The notes: generated from the letters alone by a model not told the origin. A stretch of 64,000 bases of DNA from Adiantum capillus-veneris (GCA_014529385.2 CM043962.1:38345098-38409097); one strand, 5' to 3'; shown: positions 1 to 12,284, counted from the first letter of the stretch. A program made the numbers and translations.

Positions 1-1014
1 GTTGAAGGGATTCCCGAAGTAAGTGTTGGAAAAGCAAGCTACGTCGAAGGACATCCCAACGCATGTTGCAAAGAAGACGTTGACCCGGAGCCAAGATTTC
101 TGCTAAGATTGAAGCAGAGGGATGGCTGGATAATTGTATAAAGGCCAGTGTTGTGTTGTTGCTGGCAGTCCTCCGCTTTCCGTGTGTAAGCACAGTTGGC
201 GCACTTCAGCAAACAGAGTTAGCTGGTGTGGCTAAGGTAAGCCAGGATGTGCTCCAATAGCTCTGGAGTTTGCGAAGTAGATGTTGCTTCATAGACGAAG
301 GCGAAGGTCCGAGATGGAGCTGCTCCGTGGCCAGTCTCCTGGTGAGCGAGCTGTAGCGAGAATGTGGGGTTTGGTGAGCATAAAAAACGGGGCTTCACAA
401 GGCGGTCAGTGGAGTATAAGCAGGAAAGAAGTTGGGGAGATATTGAAGGAAAGAAGGTGGGGAGATGTGCTCAGCAGGGTGTCGAGGGTAGGAATCGGAG
501 AAAAGGGCTGAGTGCCAGGAGTGGAGAACCATTATCTAGGGGGTTTGATGTAAAGGTGGCAAGCCTGCGGGGCAGAAAACGCGAGGCAAGCGGGGAGAAT
601 TGTTGAAGCAGGAGCGTGAGGGAAAGGTGGTGTGACCAAGAGTAGAAGGGAAATGAGCTAAGGTGGTTTCGATAAGCATTAAGGTGAGCAAGAACCAAGT
701 ATGGCTAGAAAATAATAGGAGAGTGCCGGAGGTAGGCAGGAGCGAAAGGGGTTGAGTGGCGTGCAGAGGACACACGCTTAGGAGTGTTGAAGCAGGTGGA
801 AGCAATGGCAAGCAGATGGCACTGGGCAGGGAGGGGGTTGAGCCTGTCGTTAGGGAGGACGACGAGCCAAAGACTGGCCGAGGCGGGGAACACTGCAGTT
901 GCAGATATCGAAAGACCCGAAGCACGTAAAGTCACGATTTGACCCGTGCTTTTAATAAATTGAAGTACCACTAACACAAGCCTTTAAGTTTTTTTAAGTT
1001 GTCTTCAAAATAGA
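1..1014. other. No recognisable gene; purine-rich repeat-like DNA
   Basis: No frame in this kilobase gives a recognisable protein; the short open frames on both strands look like chance. The plus strand is strongly purine-rich from about 290 to 900. A TATA-like string (tataaagg, near 138) and an AATAAA-like string (near 953) could be remains of an LTR, but I see no paired copy in the window. This DNA lies outside the left LTR at 1335, so it should be the old flank of that element. Confidence 0.4.
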
Positions 1015-1213
1015 GGGGCCTCGTGAATAGAATTGAATAGAGTGTTAAGTGTTTGATGGTAAGAAAAAAGGGTGTACGAAGCATATGGGGCCTCGTGAAC
1101 AAAATTGAACAAAGTGTTAAGTGTTTGATGGTAACCAAAAGGGTGTACGAAGCATGAGGGGAGAACCGGAAAAAAGGGGTGTACGAAGCATGAGGGGAGA
1201 ACCGGAAAAAAGG
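1015..1213. repeat. Local tandem duplications, about 72 bp and 36 bp units
   Basis: A unit of about 72 bp starting ggggcctcgtgaa (1015-1086) is repeated with a few changes from 1087. Its end runs into a second pair of 36-bp units starting ggtgtacgaagcatg (1142-1177 and 1178-1213). The two periods share the gtgtacgaagcat core, so the tract seems to have grown by two rounds of slippage or unequal exchange. No coding role is visible. Confidence 0.8.
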
Positions 1214-1334
1214 CGGGTTGATTGAGAAAAGCTTGACGATGATTCAAGTTTATGGTGCATTAGCGCGGAAGGGAGAGTGAGAGCAGGAGATATATATGCG
1301 GAGTGTGCATCGCTTATGCATTCAAAAAACAAAC

Positions 1335-2147
1335 TGTAAGATAAAAACGTTAAAAAGCGTGCGAAATGACTCCAAGTATAGAGAGACAAAAACGGGTAGG
1401 CAAGATTGGGATGTTGAAGAACCTTAGGGTAGATAAGGATACACGGGGAGGTCAAGGGATGATTAGGGTAAAAAAAGGGTGGGACTCCAAACGCGTTTCG
1501 CTCATCAGTGGTGTGGGTTTTCATATACAAATGAAGGAGGTGAATGGGGATTTATAGAGGGGCAGCTTGAGGTGGATTTTGGGGGGAAAAAACAAGGGAG
1601 TTAATGGTAGTGTACAAATGTACATAGGGAAAGAGTTAGGGTGGAAGAGTTAGGGACACGTGAGTTAATGGTAGTGTACAAAAGTACCAAGGGAAAGAGT
1701 TAGGGTAGACAAGTTGTACCCAATAGAGTTATGTATTTTGAAGCTGATGGTGATTTGATAACCAAGTTAGTGGGGAGATAGGGTGGTGAACAGAAGAGGT
1801 CCAGCTTTAGGGGAAAATAGGGGGGAGGAGGGTGGCATCCATTTTATATTTTTATGGAGCTAGTAGACCAATTTATATTTTTCATAGGGCTAGAAGATCA
1901 AAGGTGTATTGGTAGGCGGAGTTTGGCTTATGATTTAACAAGGGGTGTAGAGAGAGAGGTATTAGTGGGGTTTAGTTAACTGAGGTAGGGCCCCCAATAT
2001 AGGGGAGAGAAGAGTGGTGTTACGGGGGGGGGAAGAAGGTAAAATAATGGAATTAAAGAGCGCCTGAGGGGGGAAGGTGTGAACAAGATAAGGGATAAGG
2101 GATAAAATAGAAGGGCCCAACTACTAAAGTCCACTTCTTAAAGGGTA
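1335..2147 (-). repeat. Left LTR of gypsy family G2 (about 813 bp)
   Basis: This block is repeated at 5088-5227 plus 22262-22952, where a copia element splits the second copy. It begins tgtaagataaaaacg; the partner begins tgtaaaataaaaacg. It ends aaagggta; the partner ends aaagggca. In minus orientation the family would therefore run TGCCCTTTAAG to TTTTACA, with the TG/CA ends expected of an LTR. The partner has about 10 extra bases near 22300, and otherwise few differences are visible. The copy is continuous here (seven A's at 1470-1476), so it is the natural empty site for the copia insertion. I found no clear polypurine tract just inside it and no matching target duplication, so its pairing with the gag at 2881-4884 is likely but not proven. 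Confidence 0.72.
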
Positions 2148-2880
2148 AGGGTATCCAAACAATGGAGATTTCCAAATATTTATTTGTAAAGGTGTGTGGC
2201 AGCATAAAAAGGAAAACGAGTAGCCCATACAAAGATTTATGAAAGTCTTTCGGGGTGGTGTAAGGTATGTACAAGTAGGCTATGGAGGTTGGGCCCAGAG
2301 GTCCAGCAGATGGTGGGTCTAGGTAGAAGCAAGAGTGAGGGGTTGTATTGGCAAGCCGAAGAGATAGGGTTGCTGATACAAAGGGAGGGCGATAGCCTTC
2401 TTGTGGAAGGAGTGAAAGGTTATGGGGGGTGGTTTTTTAAATCGAAGAGTGGGCTCCATGAGGGAGGTGCGATTCTGATAGGTGACTTTTTTGAATACAT
2501 AACGAAGAAAACCTTGTGGATATCCTTTTGCCCTAGGGCGTTGGTAGAAAAGATTGCGGATAGCAATGAAACCTTCCAAGGAGCTTTCTCTAATGATAAA
2601 TCTTTTGAGTTCCGCAATAATGAAAGCCACTTTTAAGTGTGTAGGGTGCCATGAGATCCATGGGATGTAGTTATAAGCATTTAAGGGTTTTTGATGGCAG
2701 CGACAATCCAAAAGGCTTGACGAGGCAAACTTTGTTCCTTTAAAAAATCCAATGTCGAGGATAGTGGCATGGTTGGGAGAGATGTGGCTAGAGATTTAAA
2801 TGTGATCTTGAATCGGTTTTCCATAATCCTTCAAACAAGAGGTCAGGGATGCCTTAGAACCAATCCATAGCCCAAAGGCA
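2148..2880. other. Internal non-coding stretch between G2 LTR and gag
   Basis: This 730-bp stretch lies between the left G2 LTR and the 3' end of the decayed G2 gag. I see no protease, reverse transcriptase or integrase in any frame, so the element as present has no pol. A plus-strand frame near 2780-2820 faintly resembles the DFNVILN motif of LINE endonucleases, but it is too short to call. Confidence 0.45.
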
Positions 2881-4884
2881 TCATCTGGGTTTTTCAGCTG
2901 GTTTAAGCGTTTCAACTTTCCTTTGCTGTGTCTGTTGCTCTTGAGTTGTTTCCAACTCAGCTGTAACAGCCTTTTCTTCTCCTTTCTCCCTTTCTAGTCT
3001 CACTTTCATTCTAGTCCTCCTTGCTCGTCTAGAGTTTCTATGGCTTTTGGAACTCTTACTAGTCTCTCCATGTGTAGGCTTCTGCTCTTGCACTTTTGCT
3101 TGTGCTCTTGTGACAACGTTTACTGGAGCAACTTGCTTAATTACATCTTCTTGTTGTTTAAGCACCTGTTCTTTTGCAATTGTTTCTTGCTCTGTTGTTG
3201 TCGTCGTCTCTCCTTTTGTTGCGGCTCGTTCTTTCTCTGATTTGATGGTAGAAGGAAAGGTAACATGTGGTTGCATTTTACCTTTCTTTCTTGGATTCTT
3301 AGGACAATCCAAAATCATATGTGTGATTGCACACTCATTACAATATACATTTATCATGATATCAAGGTGTGGACAATCCTTAATCAAGTGATCACTACTA
3401 CCACATTTGTCACATGGATGTCTTGGTTGTTGTGGCAATACTTGATATTGACCTTGAAGTGGCCCCTGATCAACCACATATCTTTCTATTTGAAGCTCAT
3501 GACTCACACATGCATTTCTAGCAGCTATGGGTCTTTCACTTAAGAACACTTGTTCCGCTACAGGATGATATCTAGGCGGTTGAGACATAACATGCTCAAA
3601 CCCTGGTGGAGTCTTAGGTCTATAGTCAGGACAATGTTGCGTCGGATGGTCCCCTCCACATGTCATGCACCTTCGTTGTTGAGGAATTCTATAGGCTGGT
3701 ACTCTGTCAGAGTGGTTGATGCATTGCATCACATTCTCTATGATTGGCTCCTCAACATTTACTTGGTTTTGTCCCAGATTCCCTCTTTGATCCTCAAGAT
3801 CAGCCGTTTTCTTTTTCTCACTCGCATCATTCATCTTCTTCTGACTATCTTCATAGAATTTGCAATTGTCAACTAGGTCAACTGCCGCTTTGGTCACCTC
3901 CTCTAAGGTTTGGTATCTTTTCACGTATAGGTCCTTTTGGAGATTCTCATTCCTAAGCCCTCTGATGAAGCATAGGATCTGACGTTCTGGTGTGGGTAAC
4001 TCTTGGGTAGGACATCTAGCAACATATTGCTTGAAACGCAGTATTGCATGTCGCAATGTTTCTGTTTCGCCTTGTTTAAATTTCTAAATCTTAGGAAGGG
4101 TGTTATGTTTTATGCCCCTCTTGGTGAAGTCTTGAACAAATTTATCCAACATTTTCTCAATGGTTGTGAACTCTCTCCGGTTCAATAGTTCAAACCATGC
4201 TTGTGCATTGTCCTCCAATGTAAGTCCAAAACCCTCATACTACGTGTGGAAGTCCTCTACTCGTTCTGCTAGTAGGACTTTCTTGAAAGCCGAGACATGG
4301 GCGTATGGGTCTCCTATGCCATTGTACTTTCAATTTACCCATTTTCTTAGTTGAGATGGTCTTATACTTTGGGGTGCAAAGTATGGAACCATACTCCTCT
4401 CTGGTATTGTTTCATCTCTCGTTATCGCTCTAGGAGGAAATCAAGGTGGTGGTCCCCTCTTTGGAATTCTCTTAGAAATTCCTGTGTTTGGTGGATGTAT
4501 CTGAGGTCCTCCGTTGACCAAATATCCAATCATCTCTAATTTAGTTCGCGGATTTGTGCTTTCTACAGCTCTATATTCTCGTCCATACTTGTCAACAAAT
4601 AAAGATGTCCATTGTCGGTCGACCTCGTACGTATAGACATATAAGAGCTTGTATTCTGTCAGCTCATCTGGGTAAGGCTCTAAGCAACTGTAAAGGTTGA
4701 ATTGATTTCCATTAATATACCTATATAGTCCTTCACTTTCATGGTTATACGTCCAAACTCTCTCCACAAAATTGGTCTTTATGTATTGTAGGTTTGGAAG
4801 ATCTATTCTGGGCGGGTGCTCATCTATCCCTGCAATCCATGTGCTTGTATAAGCAGAGTTTGAGTCTGAGTCTGATGTAGACAT
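2881..4884 (-). pseudogene. Decayed gag of gypsy family G2
   Basis: Capsid/nucleocapsid-type gag of an LTR retrotransposon. The start is an ATG at 4884, about 200 bases from the right LTR. The first block (4884-4441) is an acidic N-terminal region, MSTSDSDSNS onward. After a broken stretch that includes a TAG near 4085, the frame resumes with the end of a retrotransposon gag capsid domain (FIRGLRNENLQ, near 3950) followed by three zinc knuckles: CMTCGGDHPTQHC, CDKCGSSDHLIKDC and CNECAITHMILDC. Two of the three have three residues rather than four before the histidine. The C-terminus is a lysine/glutamate-rich low-complexity tail ending at 2881. No protease follows. The layout resembles the G1 gag at 14494-19674 (FIRGLRNE also occurs there), so the two are probably related families. 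It cannot be translated as one product now. Confidence 0.8.
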
Positions 4885-5070
4885 GACTTCTAGGCTTAAT
4901 ATATCTAGCTTGCTGTAGTAATACCTCTCTCAGTGTGTTCAAGTGTTTTGGTCAGGGAAAATCCAAAACTATGTCCAAAACCGTGAGCGTTTTCTCACAA
5001 TTCTCTCAAATTGTCGGTTTTAGACACCCCTGACTTCCGGATGCATTTTGAGGCCTCAAACAACATTTTT

Positions 5071-5084
5071 CTGAAAACTGGCCA
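5071..5084 (-). promoter_or_regulatory. Candidate primer-binding site of G2
   Basis: Three bases inside the right G2 LTR, the minus strand reads TGGCCAGTTTTCAG. It begins with the TGG that pairs with the CCA end of any tRNA. I do not recognise the matching tRNA, so this is a positional call only. Confidence 0.35.
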
Positions 5085-5087
5085 AAA

Positions 5088-5227
5088 TGTAAAATAAAAA
5101 CGTAAAAAAGCGTGCAAAACAACTCCAAGTATAGAGAGACAAACACGGGTAGGCAAGATTGGGAAGTTGAAGAACCTTAGAGTAGATAAGGATACACGGG
5201 GAGGTCAAGGGGTGATTAGGGTAAAAA
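5088..5227 (-). repeat. Right LTR of G2, first part (split by copia insertion)
   Basis: This matches the first part of the left LTR (1335-1475) and stops in a run of five A's at 5223-5227, exactly where the copia LTR begins. The rest of this LTR resumes at 22262. Confidence 0.8.
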
Positions 5228-5255
5228 TGAAGTTGCGGAGCGGAGCGTGGGTCGA

Positions 5256-5288
<33 letters not shown>

Positions 5289-5453
5289 TGAGCTTACACA
5301 GTACAGTACGCAGAGATTGTTAGAAGGGTTATCTCCCAATTCCTTAGTATTCACAAAGTATAAGTTAGTATATGCAAAGAGTCAGAGGAAAGTGAGTTAG
5401 GCGGGCGGCCAGCCATATCCACATAAGAGGCCACTTGGGCTTTAATCCCAACA
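5228..5453 (-). repeat. 3' LTR of copia-1
   Basis: The 226-bp LTR is almost identical to 22040-22261. It holds a CA microsatellite (about 5263-5287) whose length differs between the two copies. Plus-strand ends are tgaagttgcgg and aatcccaaca, the usual TG/CA termini. Confidence 0.93.
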
Positions 5454-5465
5454 ACCTCTCACTTA
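5454..5465 (-). promoter_or_regulatory. Polypurine tract of copia-1
   Basis: The minus strand reads TAAGTGAGAGGT directly before the TGTTGGG start of the 3' LTR, the position where plus-strand DNA synthesis is primed. Confidence 0.75.
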
Positions 5466-5537
5466 AAGTCCAATGTGGCACTTTAAGTAACTGTAAATCT
5501 ATGAACATAAATGTACAAAGATTTACATGGCTGCCAT

Positions 5538-8228
5538 CTATCCAATGCCCAATAACTCACGACAATGCACAAAGCCCTCTCCTGGAAGTCCCTTTGTGAG
5601 TAGATCAGCAGGATTGTCCTTGGTGTGGATCTTCAGCAGTTGTATCTGCTTGTCTTTAAGTACTTCCCTAATGAAGTGATATTTCACATCAATATGCTTA
5701 GTCTTCGAATGGAACACTGGATTCTTTGCCAATTGTATAGCACTTTGACTATCACAATATAACTCTGGCATATCTGCATTGATTCCCAAGTCTGCAACCA
5801 ATCTACCAAGCCAAATAGCTTCTTTGCATGCCTCATTTGCTGCAACATACTCAGCTTCTGTAGTAGACTGCGTAACACAATCTTGTAATCGAGATCACCA
5901 TGATATGGCACCTCCAGCCAATGTAAAGACATAGCCTGATGTAGATCTCCTCTTATCCAAGTCTCCTGCATAATCTGAGTCAGTGTATCCTCTGACACTC
6001 AAATCCTGACTACCATAGCATATGCGCATACTCTTTGTATGTTTTAAGTATCTCATGATACCTTTCACTGCCTCCCAATGTTTCTTGCCGGGATTTGACA
6101 TATATCTGCTAACCACTCCCACTGCAAATGCAATATCCGGACGTGTAGCAATCATTGCATACATCAAACTACCCACTGCAGACGCATATGGAATCTTATC
6201 CATTTCAGCCTTTTCTTCCTCAGACACAGGACAATCTTGTTTGCTAAGTTTCACATATGGTGGCAATGGAACACTCAATGCCTTTCCCTTCTCCATATTG
6301 AAACGTTGCAAAACCTTGTCAATATACTCTGTTTGAGATAACCAAATCAACTTCTTTGATCTGTCTCTCTCAATGCGCATACCAAGTATATGACTTGCCT
6401 CACCCATGTCTTTCAAGTCATACCAAGTATATGACTTGCCTCACCCATGTCTTTCATGTCAAACGATTTTGCCATCTTTGACTTCAAAGTTGAAATTTCT
6501 TCCAAGTGTTTGCCAGCAATCAACATGTCATCCACATACAAAATAAGGATCAGCCAACTGCCATCCTTAGCCTCATTTGTATATAGACAGTGATCGAACT
6601 CACTACGTTTGTAGCCTTGAGAAAGCATAAACTGGTGGAACTTATGGTACCATGCCCTCGGTGATTGTTTTAAGCCATAAAGACTCTTTAACAACTGGCA
6701 TACCAAATGTTCCATGCCTTTCTCAACAAACCCTTCTGGCTGCTGCATGTAAATTTCCACATCTAAATCACCATGCAAGAACACTGTCTTGACATCCATT
6801 TGGTGCAACACCAAATCCAATATAGCAACCAATGCAAGAAAGCATCTCAATGTAGTCATCTTGACCACTGGAGAGAAGACTTCATCAAAGTCAATGCCTT
6901 GTTCTTGCTTAAAGCCCTTGGCAACAAGCCTTGCTTTGTACTTTGGCTGACTATCATGAGCGGTGATCTTATACCTGTAAACCCATTTACAAGGTAGAGC
7001 CTTTTTGCCCTGTGGTAATTTAACCAACTTCCATGTCTGGTTTTTATGCAGAGCTGTCATCTCTGACTGCATGGCCAACTACCATTTTTTCGAGTCAACC
7101 ACTTGTAATGCTTCCTTGTAACAAGATGGTTCTCCGCAATCTGTGAGCATGACATAATTTAGAGATGGAACATAACAATCAGGTGGTTTGGAGACACGCT
7201 CAGAACGTCTCACCACAACTGATTCTGCCTCTCTAGCCACTATAGGCTGTTCCTGAGCCTGACCATGCTGTCTTGATGTGCTAGCACTAGGTCCATCTTC
7301 CCTGAAGACAACTCTTCTGATCTCCTCTGTCTTCTCTGGCTTAGCGTGAAACTTGGCTTCATTGAAATGCACATCATTGCTACGAATAAGCTTTCTGGAC
7401 TCAGGATCCCAAAGCCGGTAACCCATCTCGCCCGATTCTCCGTAGCCAAGAAATATACACTTCTTGCTCTTTGGTTCTAACTTATTTCTGAACTCCTTAG
7501 GAATATGGCTATAAGCTTCACAACCAAAGACTCTGAGATGCTTATACGAAGGTGCCTTGCCTGTCCATAGCATCTCGGCCACTGCACTCTTATCCAGAAC
7601 CCTACTAGGAGACCTGTTGATCAAATGGACTGCTGTAGCCACTGCTTCTGCCCAAAATCCATCAGGCAACTCAGCATTTGACAACATGCTTCTGACCTTC
7701 TCTTGTATGGTCCTATTCATACGTTCTGCAACCCCATTCTGTGAAGGATTATATGGTGCAGTAAGTTCCCACTTAATCCCTTTTGCTTCACAAAAGTCTT
7801 GAAAAGCTTTGAAAACGTACTCTCTACCATTGTCAGTTCTCAAGCACTTCAGCTTCTGACCACTCTGATTCTCCACCAGCTGCAAGAATGTCTTAAAGAC
7901 CTTGAGCACCTCATCCTTGTGCTTCAAGAAGTAAACACATACTTTGTGAGAATAGTCATCTATGAATGTACAAAAATACGCTGCTCCCCCTAGTGACAAA
8001 CTAGGCATTGGTCCGCATAGTTCACTGTGTACAAGAGCTAACCGTTCGTCCCTACGATTCCTCTTTGATCTGTGCGGTTCCTGTGTTTGCTTACCATAAA
8101 CACAATGCTCACAAAACTCGAAATCTTGAAATGAAAAGCCAGGAAAATAACCATAATGAGAAAGTATTTCCATTCTTCTTTTTGACATATGTCCCAACCT
8201 ACGATGCCACAGTGACTGAATCTGAGGG
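5538..8228 (-). pseudogene. copia-1 pol: partial GAG-pre-integrase, integrase, reverse transcriptase, RNase H
   Basis: The order integrase before reverse transcriptase marks Ty1/copia. From 8228 down: the pre-integrase zinc module (SLWHRRLGHMSKRRM, CEHCVYGKQ); the integrase core with its D, D, E residues in FIDDYS, LRTDNGREY and NGVAERMNR; reverse transcriptase (CKWVYRYKI, RLVAKGFKQEQG, LYVDDMLIAG); and RNase H (YTDSDYAGDLDKRRSTSG, YCDSQSAIQLAKNP), ending at 5538. Three lesions are visible: a TAG near 7080 just after DSKKW, a 41-bp tandem duplication at 6378-6459 that shifts the frame after the reverse transcriptase, and a TGA near 5893 after GGAISW. Otherwise the frame is well kept, so inactivation looks fairly recent. 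The 5' end is abrupt: the pre-integrase region fuses to gypsy gag DNA at 8229, and gag and protease are absent. Confidence 0.93.
6378..6459. repeat. 41-bp tandem duplication inside copia-1 pol
   Basis: The segment starting cataccaagtatatgac (6378-6418) is repeated immediately at 6419-6459 with one base change. The protein motif DMGEASHILGM is encoded twice and the second reading hits a stop. Since 41 is not a multiple of three, this splits the pol frame. Confidence 0.9.
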
Positions 8229-11200
8229 GGTATTGGTTCTAGTCTCCATTGTCTCGACTGAATCTGAATCATCCTCGAGGTCATTCATATACACGGGGTC
8301 ATCTCCTGTTCCTATGTTTGTTTTGGAACTTGGCTTTGAACTTTCCGTATTCTGCGACTTCTTCCTTCGTGTCTTCTTTTTCTTTGCTTGGATAACTGAC
8401 GCGGTATCTCTCTCTTCGAGGATATGGCCTGGCCCTTGAAGCATGGACCGTGTAATCGCATAAGCGGGTGCGACGGGTGGTATTGGTGATGTCACAGTAG
8501 CAATTTCGACCAAATTCAGGGGTGTGATTTTAGGCGCATTTGGGTTATAGGGGCATTGGGCAATCAAGTGATCTATGCCACAACGATTACATGTGAGTAT
8601 TGGCATTGCAGACGTGCTCCCTTGATTCATTTGCATCTGTGCAGCATTCTTTTGCAGCCTAATAGGGCACTCCGCTACTCGATGTGGTCCACCACACTCG
8701 TAGCATTGAAGAGGTGGCCTCCTAGCCTGGGTGTTGATATTTTGACCTCTGGATGCGAGAGCAGCAGCTTGATAAACCGGCTTGACTTGTCCCCAACAAT
8801 CTTCCATGTAGTAAATAGGACACTCTTCCAATGTATCAAGTCCGTAGGCAATACTAGTGTCTATTTCCTCCTCACAACCATCTGCATAAGCATTTGATGG
8901 CTCGCAACCCACTTGGTTCATAGGGGCGACTCTTGGATGCGGGGGCTGCGGTCCCAGCACAGGAGGTGGTAACGGTGTAGCTTGTACAACATTTTGAGGT
9001 CTAGGGACCATGTGTTGCGGTAGTTGCTCAACAGGTGGAGTAGGCATCAATACAGGAGCTCGAGGTGCATCCGTCCAAGCTACAGGTGGTCTATTTGCCA
9101 TCATACGTTTGATCATTAAACAATCCTTAGCTTGGTGACCATACCTACCACATGCGTTGCAAGTTCCATTAAATTTTACTCTAAACGTAGGGCACTCACT
9201 AGTGCTATGTGGACCTAAGCAAATGGAACACCATTGTTGCTCCCTTCTTGGATACATGTGACTATTTTGAGGGGGTCGATTATCCTTAAGAGACTCTTGG
9301 ATTGCCTTGGTGAGGTCTGTCAAGAATGTCTCAAATACCTTTGGCTCATTGGCAATGGGCTTTGCAGTCATGGGTTCATACTCAATGGCTTGTGAGCTAG
9401 TGGATCTCGTGTCAGTAGACACCCTCATGCCTGCTATCATCAAGTTGTCCTCTAATTGGATTGCATTGACAGTGACATCTTCCCAGGTTGTGATACCTCT
9501 AATCACTAGTCCATTATAGATTCCTTCATTCCTCAACCCTCGAATGAATCGATCAAGCAGTTGGTTATTGTTGAAGCGCTCATTTACAGGGCAACGAGAG
9601 TTTAAGTGCTTTAGACGACTAATGAAGTCCCTTACTGACTCTCCTTCCTTACGTTCGGCCTTCTGTAGCTGAGATGCTACACCCCAAAGCACACCTTCTC
9701 GTATGTACTCCTTTAGAAACAACCTTCGAAGGGTAGGGTAGATTGTTTTCTCGTCCACCCTTAGGGTCCTATACCAATCTCCAGCCTTCCCACTTAATGT
9801 CAAGCTTAAGGCATTGCACTTATGTAGTTCGTTGCGTTCCCCTAAGGAATCACATACTTGTTCAAACACTTCAATGTGTTTCCTAGCATCTTCGTCCCCA
9901 TTGAATTTTTGCGTGAGTTTGGCAATTTGTACTGCCTTACTTCTAGGCTCTCTATCAGATGCATGATGCATATTTTCCGCAATAGATCGACCTATGGTTT
10001 GAGCAAACACTGCCAAGTCACCTATGTGAGGAGGCAGGGCCGGTGGAGGTACTCTTGGAATCATATGTGGGAGAGGGACGGGTGTCGGTCTTGGCATATG
10101 TGTAGATGATGCAGGATATGGAACATAACCGGGCATAGGTCCACTCGGATAAGGGCTAGGAAGCGGCACTCGAGGAGCATAAGCAAGTGGTACAATTGGA
10201 GGTGTGGGGGCCATGTGTGCATAAGGGGCTAGAGGCACATATGGTCGAGGCCCCATATTAGGTACTACGACACTAGGTAGTGGCACTGCGCTAACCGTAG
10301 ATGTCATCGGTACATTCTCTGTCAGGCTTATCCCTGGAGTGAGCACTGTGTTTTCCTTGATAGAGGGTTGAGCCAAGTTAGGGAAGCTAAAGTTTTCGCT
10401 CGGAGGCTCAGATTGCATAGAGACCCCAGGTGAAATGACGTAAGATGGGTCCATGGGGCTCATTAGAGGAGTCTCCATTTGTGATAGAGTAGGCTGTTGA
10501 GCCTTGCTCGTATCCAGAAATCTCATGGGGCCAATTGAGAGTATATTTACCCCTCGGTTTTGCCTTTCTGATTGAATAATGCCATGGATAACATTACAGA
10601 TCATTTTCTGTTGATCTTCGATGCTCGTGGCACTAGAGGTGGATTGTACAATCTCTATCCATCCTACATGGTAGGCGTGGCCAGAGTGTAGATCCGTCAA
10701 CACCTCAGTGTGGAGGTCGTATGTCCAATGATCATTAATGAACAATCCTTCTAGAGTCGACGTGTTAACGGTTTCTTGTGAGGTAGAAGCAATGTTGCTC
10801 CCCATGGTTTTACTTGCCACCAACGGTACTCTAGAGGGAACTTCTGAAGGAGGCAGCTCAACAGGGCCTTCTTGGTAAGAAGTTGGCAGGATATCCACAT
10901 GGACACTCTTTGGGGGTGTGGGGTCCACATGCGATGTGAAAGGAGATTCCACTTCCCCACCCCCTTCGCGTGCTTCATCTGCATCAAGTTCCGAGCGAGT
11001 AGCTCTACCTAATGTTTCCATGAAACGGCTAAACATACTAGTACTAGGCGGTGGAGCTTCGGGAGGTGCATGGCCTTCTCTCTCAGTGTTTTGGGTAGGG
11101 TATGCTTCCATGATTTCTGAGTCGGAGGAGGAATCACTAGCGGCTATTTTAGGGTCTTGGGTGGTGCTACCTTGTGTCCCCGCTGAGGGTCTAGAGCTTA

Positions 11201-11285
11201 TCGTGGATGGGTAATGGGTATCCGTATGAACAGAGGCACCCTCAATATGCTCGTGTTCTAGCACCCGCCCAGAGCGTAAGTGCAT
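8229..11285 (-). pseudogene. Truncated second copy of G1 gag, fused to copia-1
   Basis: This region is nearly identical to 16618-19674 at an offset of 8389. The ORF starts at the same ATG (MHLRSGRVLEHEHIEG) and keeps the proline-rich region, the capsid domain and all four zinc knuckles for about 1,018 residues. At 8229 the homology stops and the frame runs about ten codons into copia integrase DNA before a stop (at 8199). Visible amino-acid differences from the full copy are few: Leu/Pro near residue 99, Pro/Gln near residue 79 and Val/Met near residue 335. The protease half and a following LTR are missing, so this cannot move by itself, but the chimeric ORF itself is open. Confidence 0.92.
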
Positions 11286-12267
11286 GTGCTTTTGATACCC
11301 TAAGGTGTCAAAAAGCTGCTCTAGGAGGCCTTGTGACTAGTTTTTAGCGTGTTTTTTGTTTGTTTTTTTGCTAGATTTTTTAGAGCGTGTCGTGGAATGG
11401 GCCGTGTGATAGCTCAAAACGAGCGTATCGGTCAGAGGGTCGTGCCGTGCTTTACAGCCCTCCGTTTGGTCACTCTATGCCCTCGGAATCCCTAAAACTG
11501 TCAATTTCCAGTAGGGAACTAGGCCCAAACTAGAAGGTCTAAGGGTGCAAGTGGGAAGAGAAAGAAGGAGAGTGGAGGACTTGTCCCACATGCTCTCATT
11601 CTCTCTTGAGGGAGTAGGGTATATATATAAGAGTGAGTCTAGTATATATCATAAGCCTGAGGCCTGAGGCCTGGGCCTGGGCCTGGGCTTGGGCTTGGGC
11701 TTGGGAAAATGATCCCGATCCCGATCTATCTTTTATACAAACCAACCCGTCCGTTTTAAGAGTCACGTTTTTCCGTTTTAAGAGTCACGTTTTTTATTTT
11801 CGAAAAATTTCGCCACCCACTCGCTCGCGTTTTTAATTTCCGAATTTTTTTCCTTTTAATTTTTTATTTTTTTTTTCAAAATATTTTTATTTTTATTTTT
11901 TTTCTCAAAAAACTTTTTTTTTCAAAAATTTTTTTTTTTTTTTTTTTTGTTGATGCAGAAAAACGCAGAAATTGAAAAAAATGCAGAAAAACGCGCAGAA
12001 ATTGCAGAAATTGCAGAAAAAACGCAAAAATTGCAGCAAATTGACAGAAATGCAGAAAATTGCAGAAATTGAAAACGCCGAACTTGAAAATGCAGAAACT
12101 GCAGAAATTGAAAAAACGCAGACAATAGCAGAAATTGAAACTTGACAGCAATTGCAAAAAACGCAAAAAACAGAAATCTTCCACACACTCCTTCCCTGCC
12201 TTTCCTATGATAGAAATTGCACCACAAGGAAGCGTAAAGTGCTAACCGAGCTTAGTGTAGGGCATAT
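11286..12267 (-). other. Leader (5' untranslated) of the truncated G1 copy
   Basis: Between the gag ATG and the primer site lie about 980 bases matching 19675-20654. Features in plus-strand terms are a GGGCCT/GGGCTT minisatellite (about 11650-11705), a duplicated tccgttttaagagtcacg block (about 11750-11790), long T runs (11850-11950) and a tract built on tgcagaaattg (11955-12170). No gene is seen. The low-complexity open frames here are artefacts of these repeats. Confidence 0.75.
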
Positions 12268-12284
12268 CCCCGGCAGCGGCGCCA
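12268..12284 (-). promoter_or_regulatory. Primer-binding site (tRNA-Asp type), truncated G1 copy
   Basis: The plus strand ccccggcagcggcgcca matches the 3' end of plant tRNA-Asp as I recall it, with one mismatch. It lies four bases from the LTR end, the right place for a minus-strand element. Confidence 0.8.

Noticed and set aside
281-925. Overlapping short open frames on both strands at the left edge
   Set aside because: Composition follows the purine-rich repeat DNA; no start context, motif or similarity to a known protein.
2680-2870. LINE endonuclease fragment on the plus strand
   Set aside because: Only a DFNVILN-like string is suggestive; the surrounding frame has stops and no other motif.
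7079-8284. The open frame across 8229-8284 as the natural start of copia integrase
   Set aside because: Its first 17-18 residues are read from antisense gypsy gag DNA across the deletion junction, not from copia.
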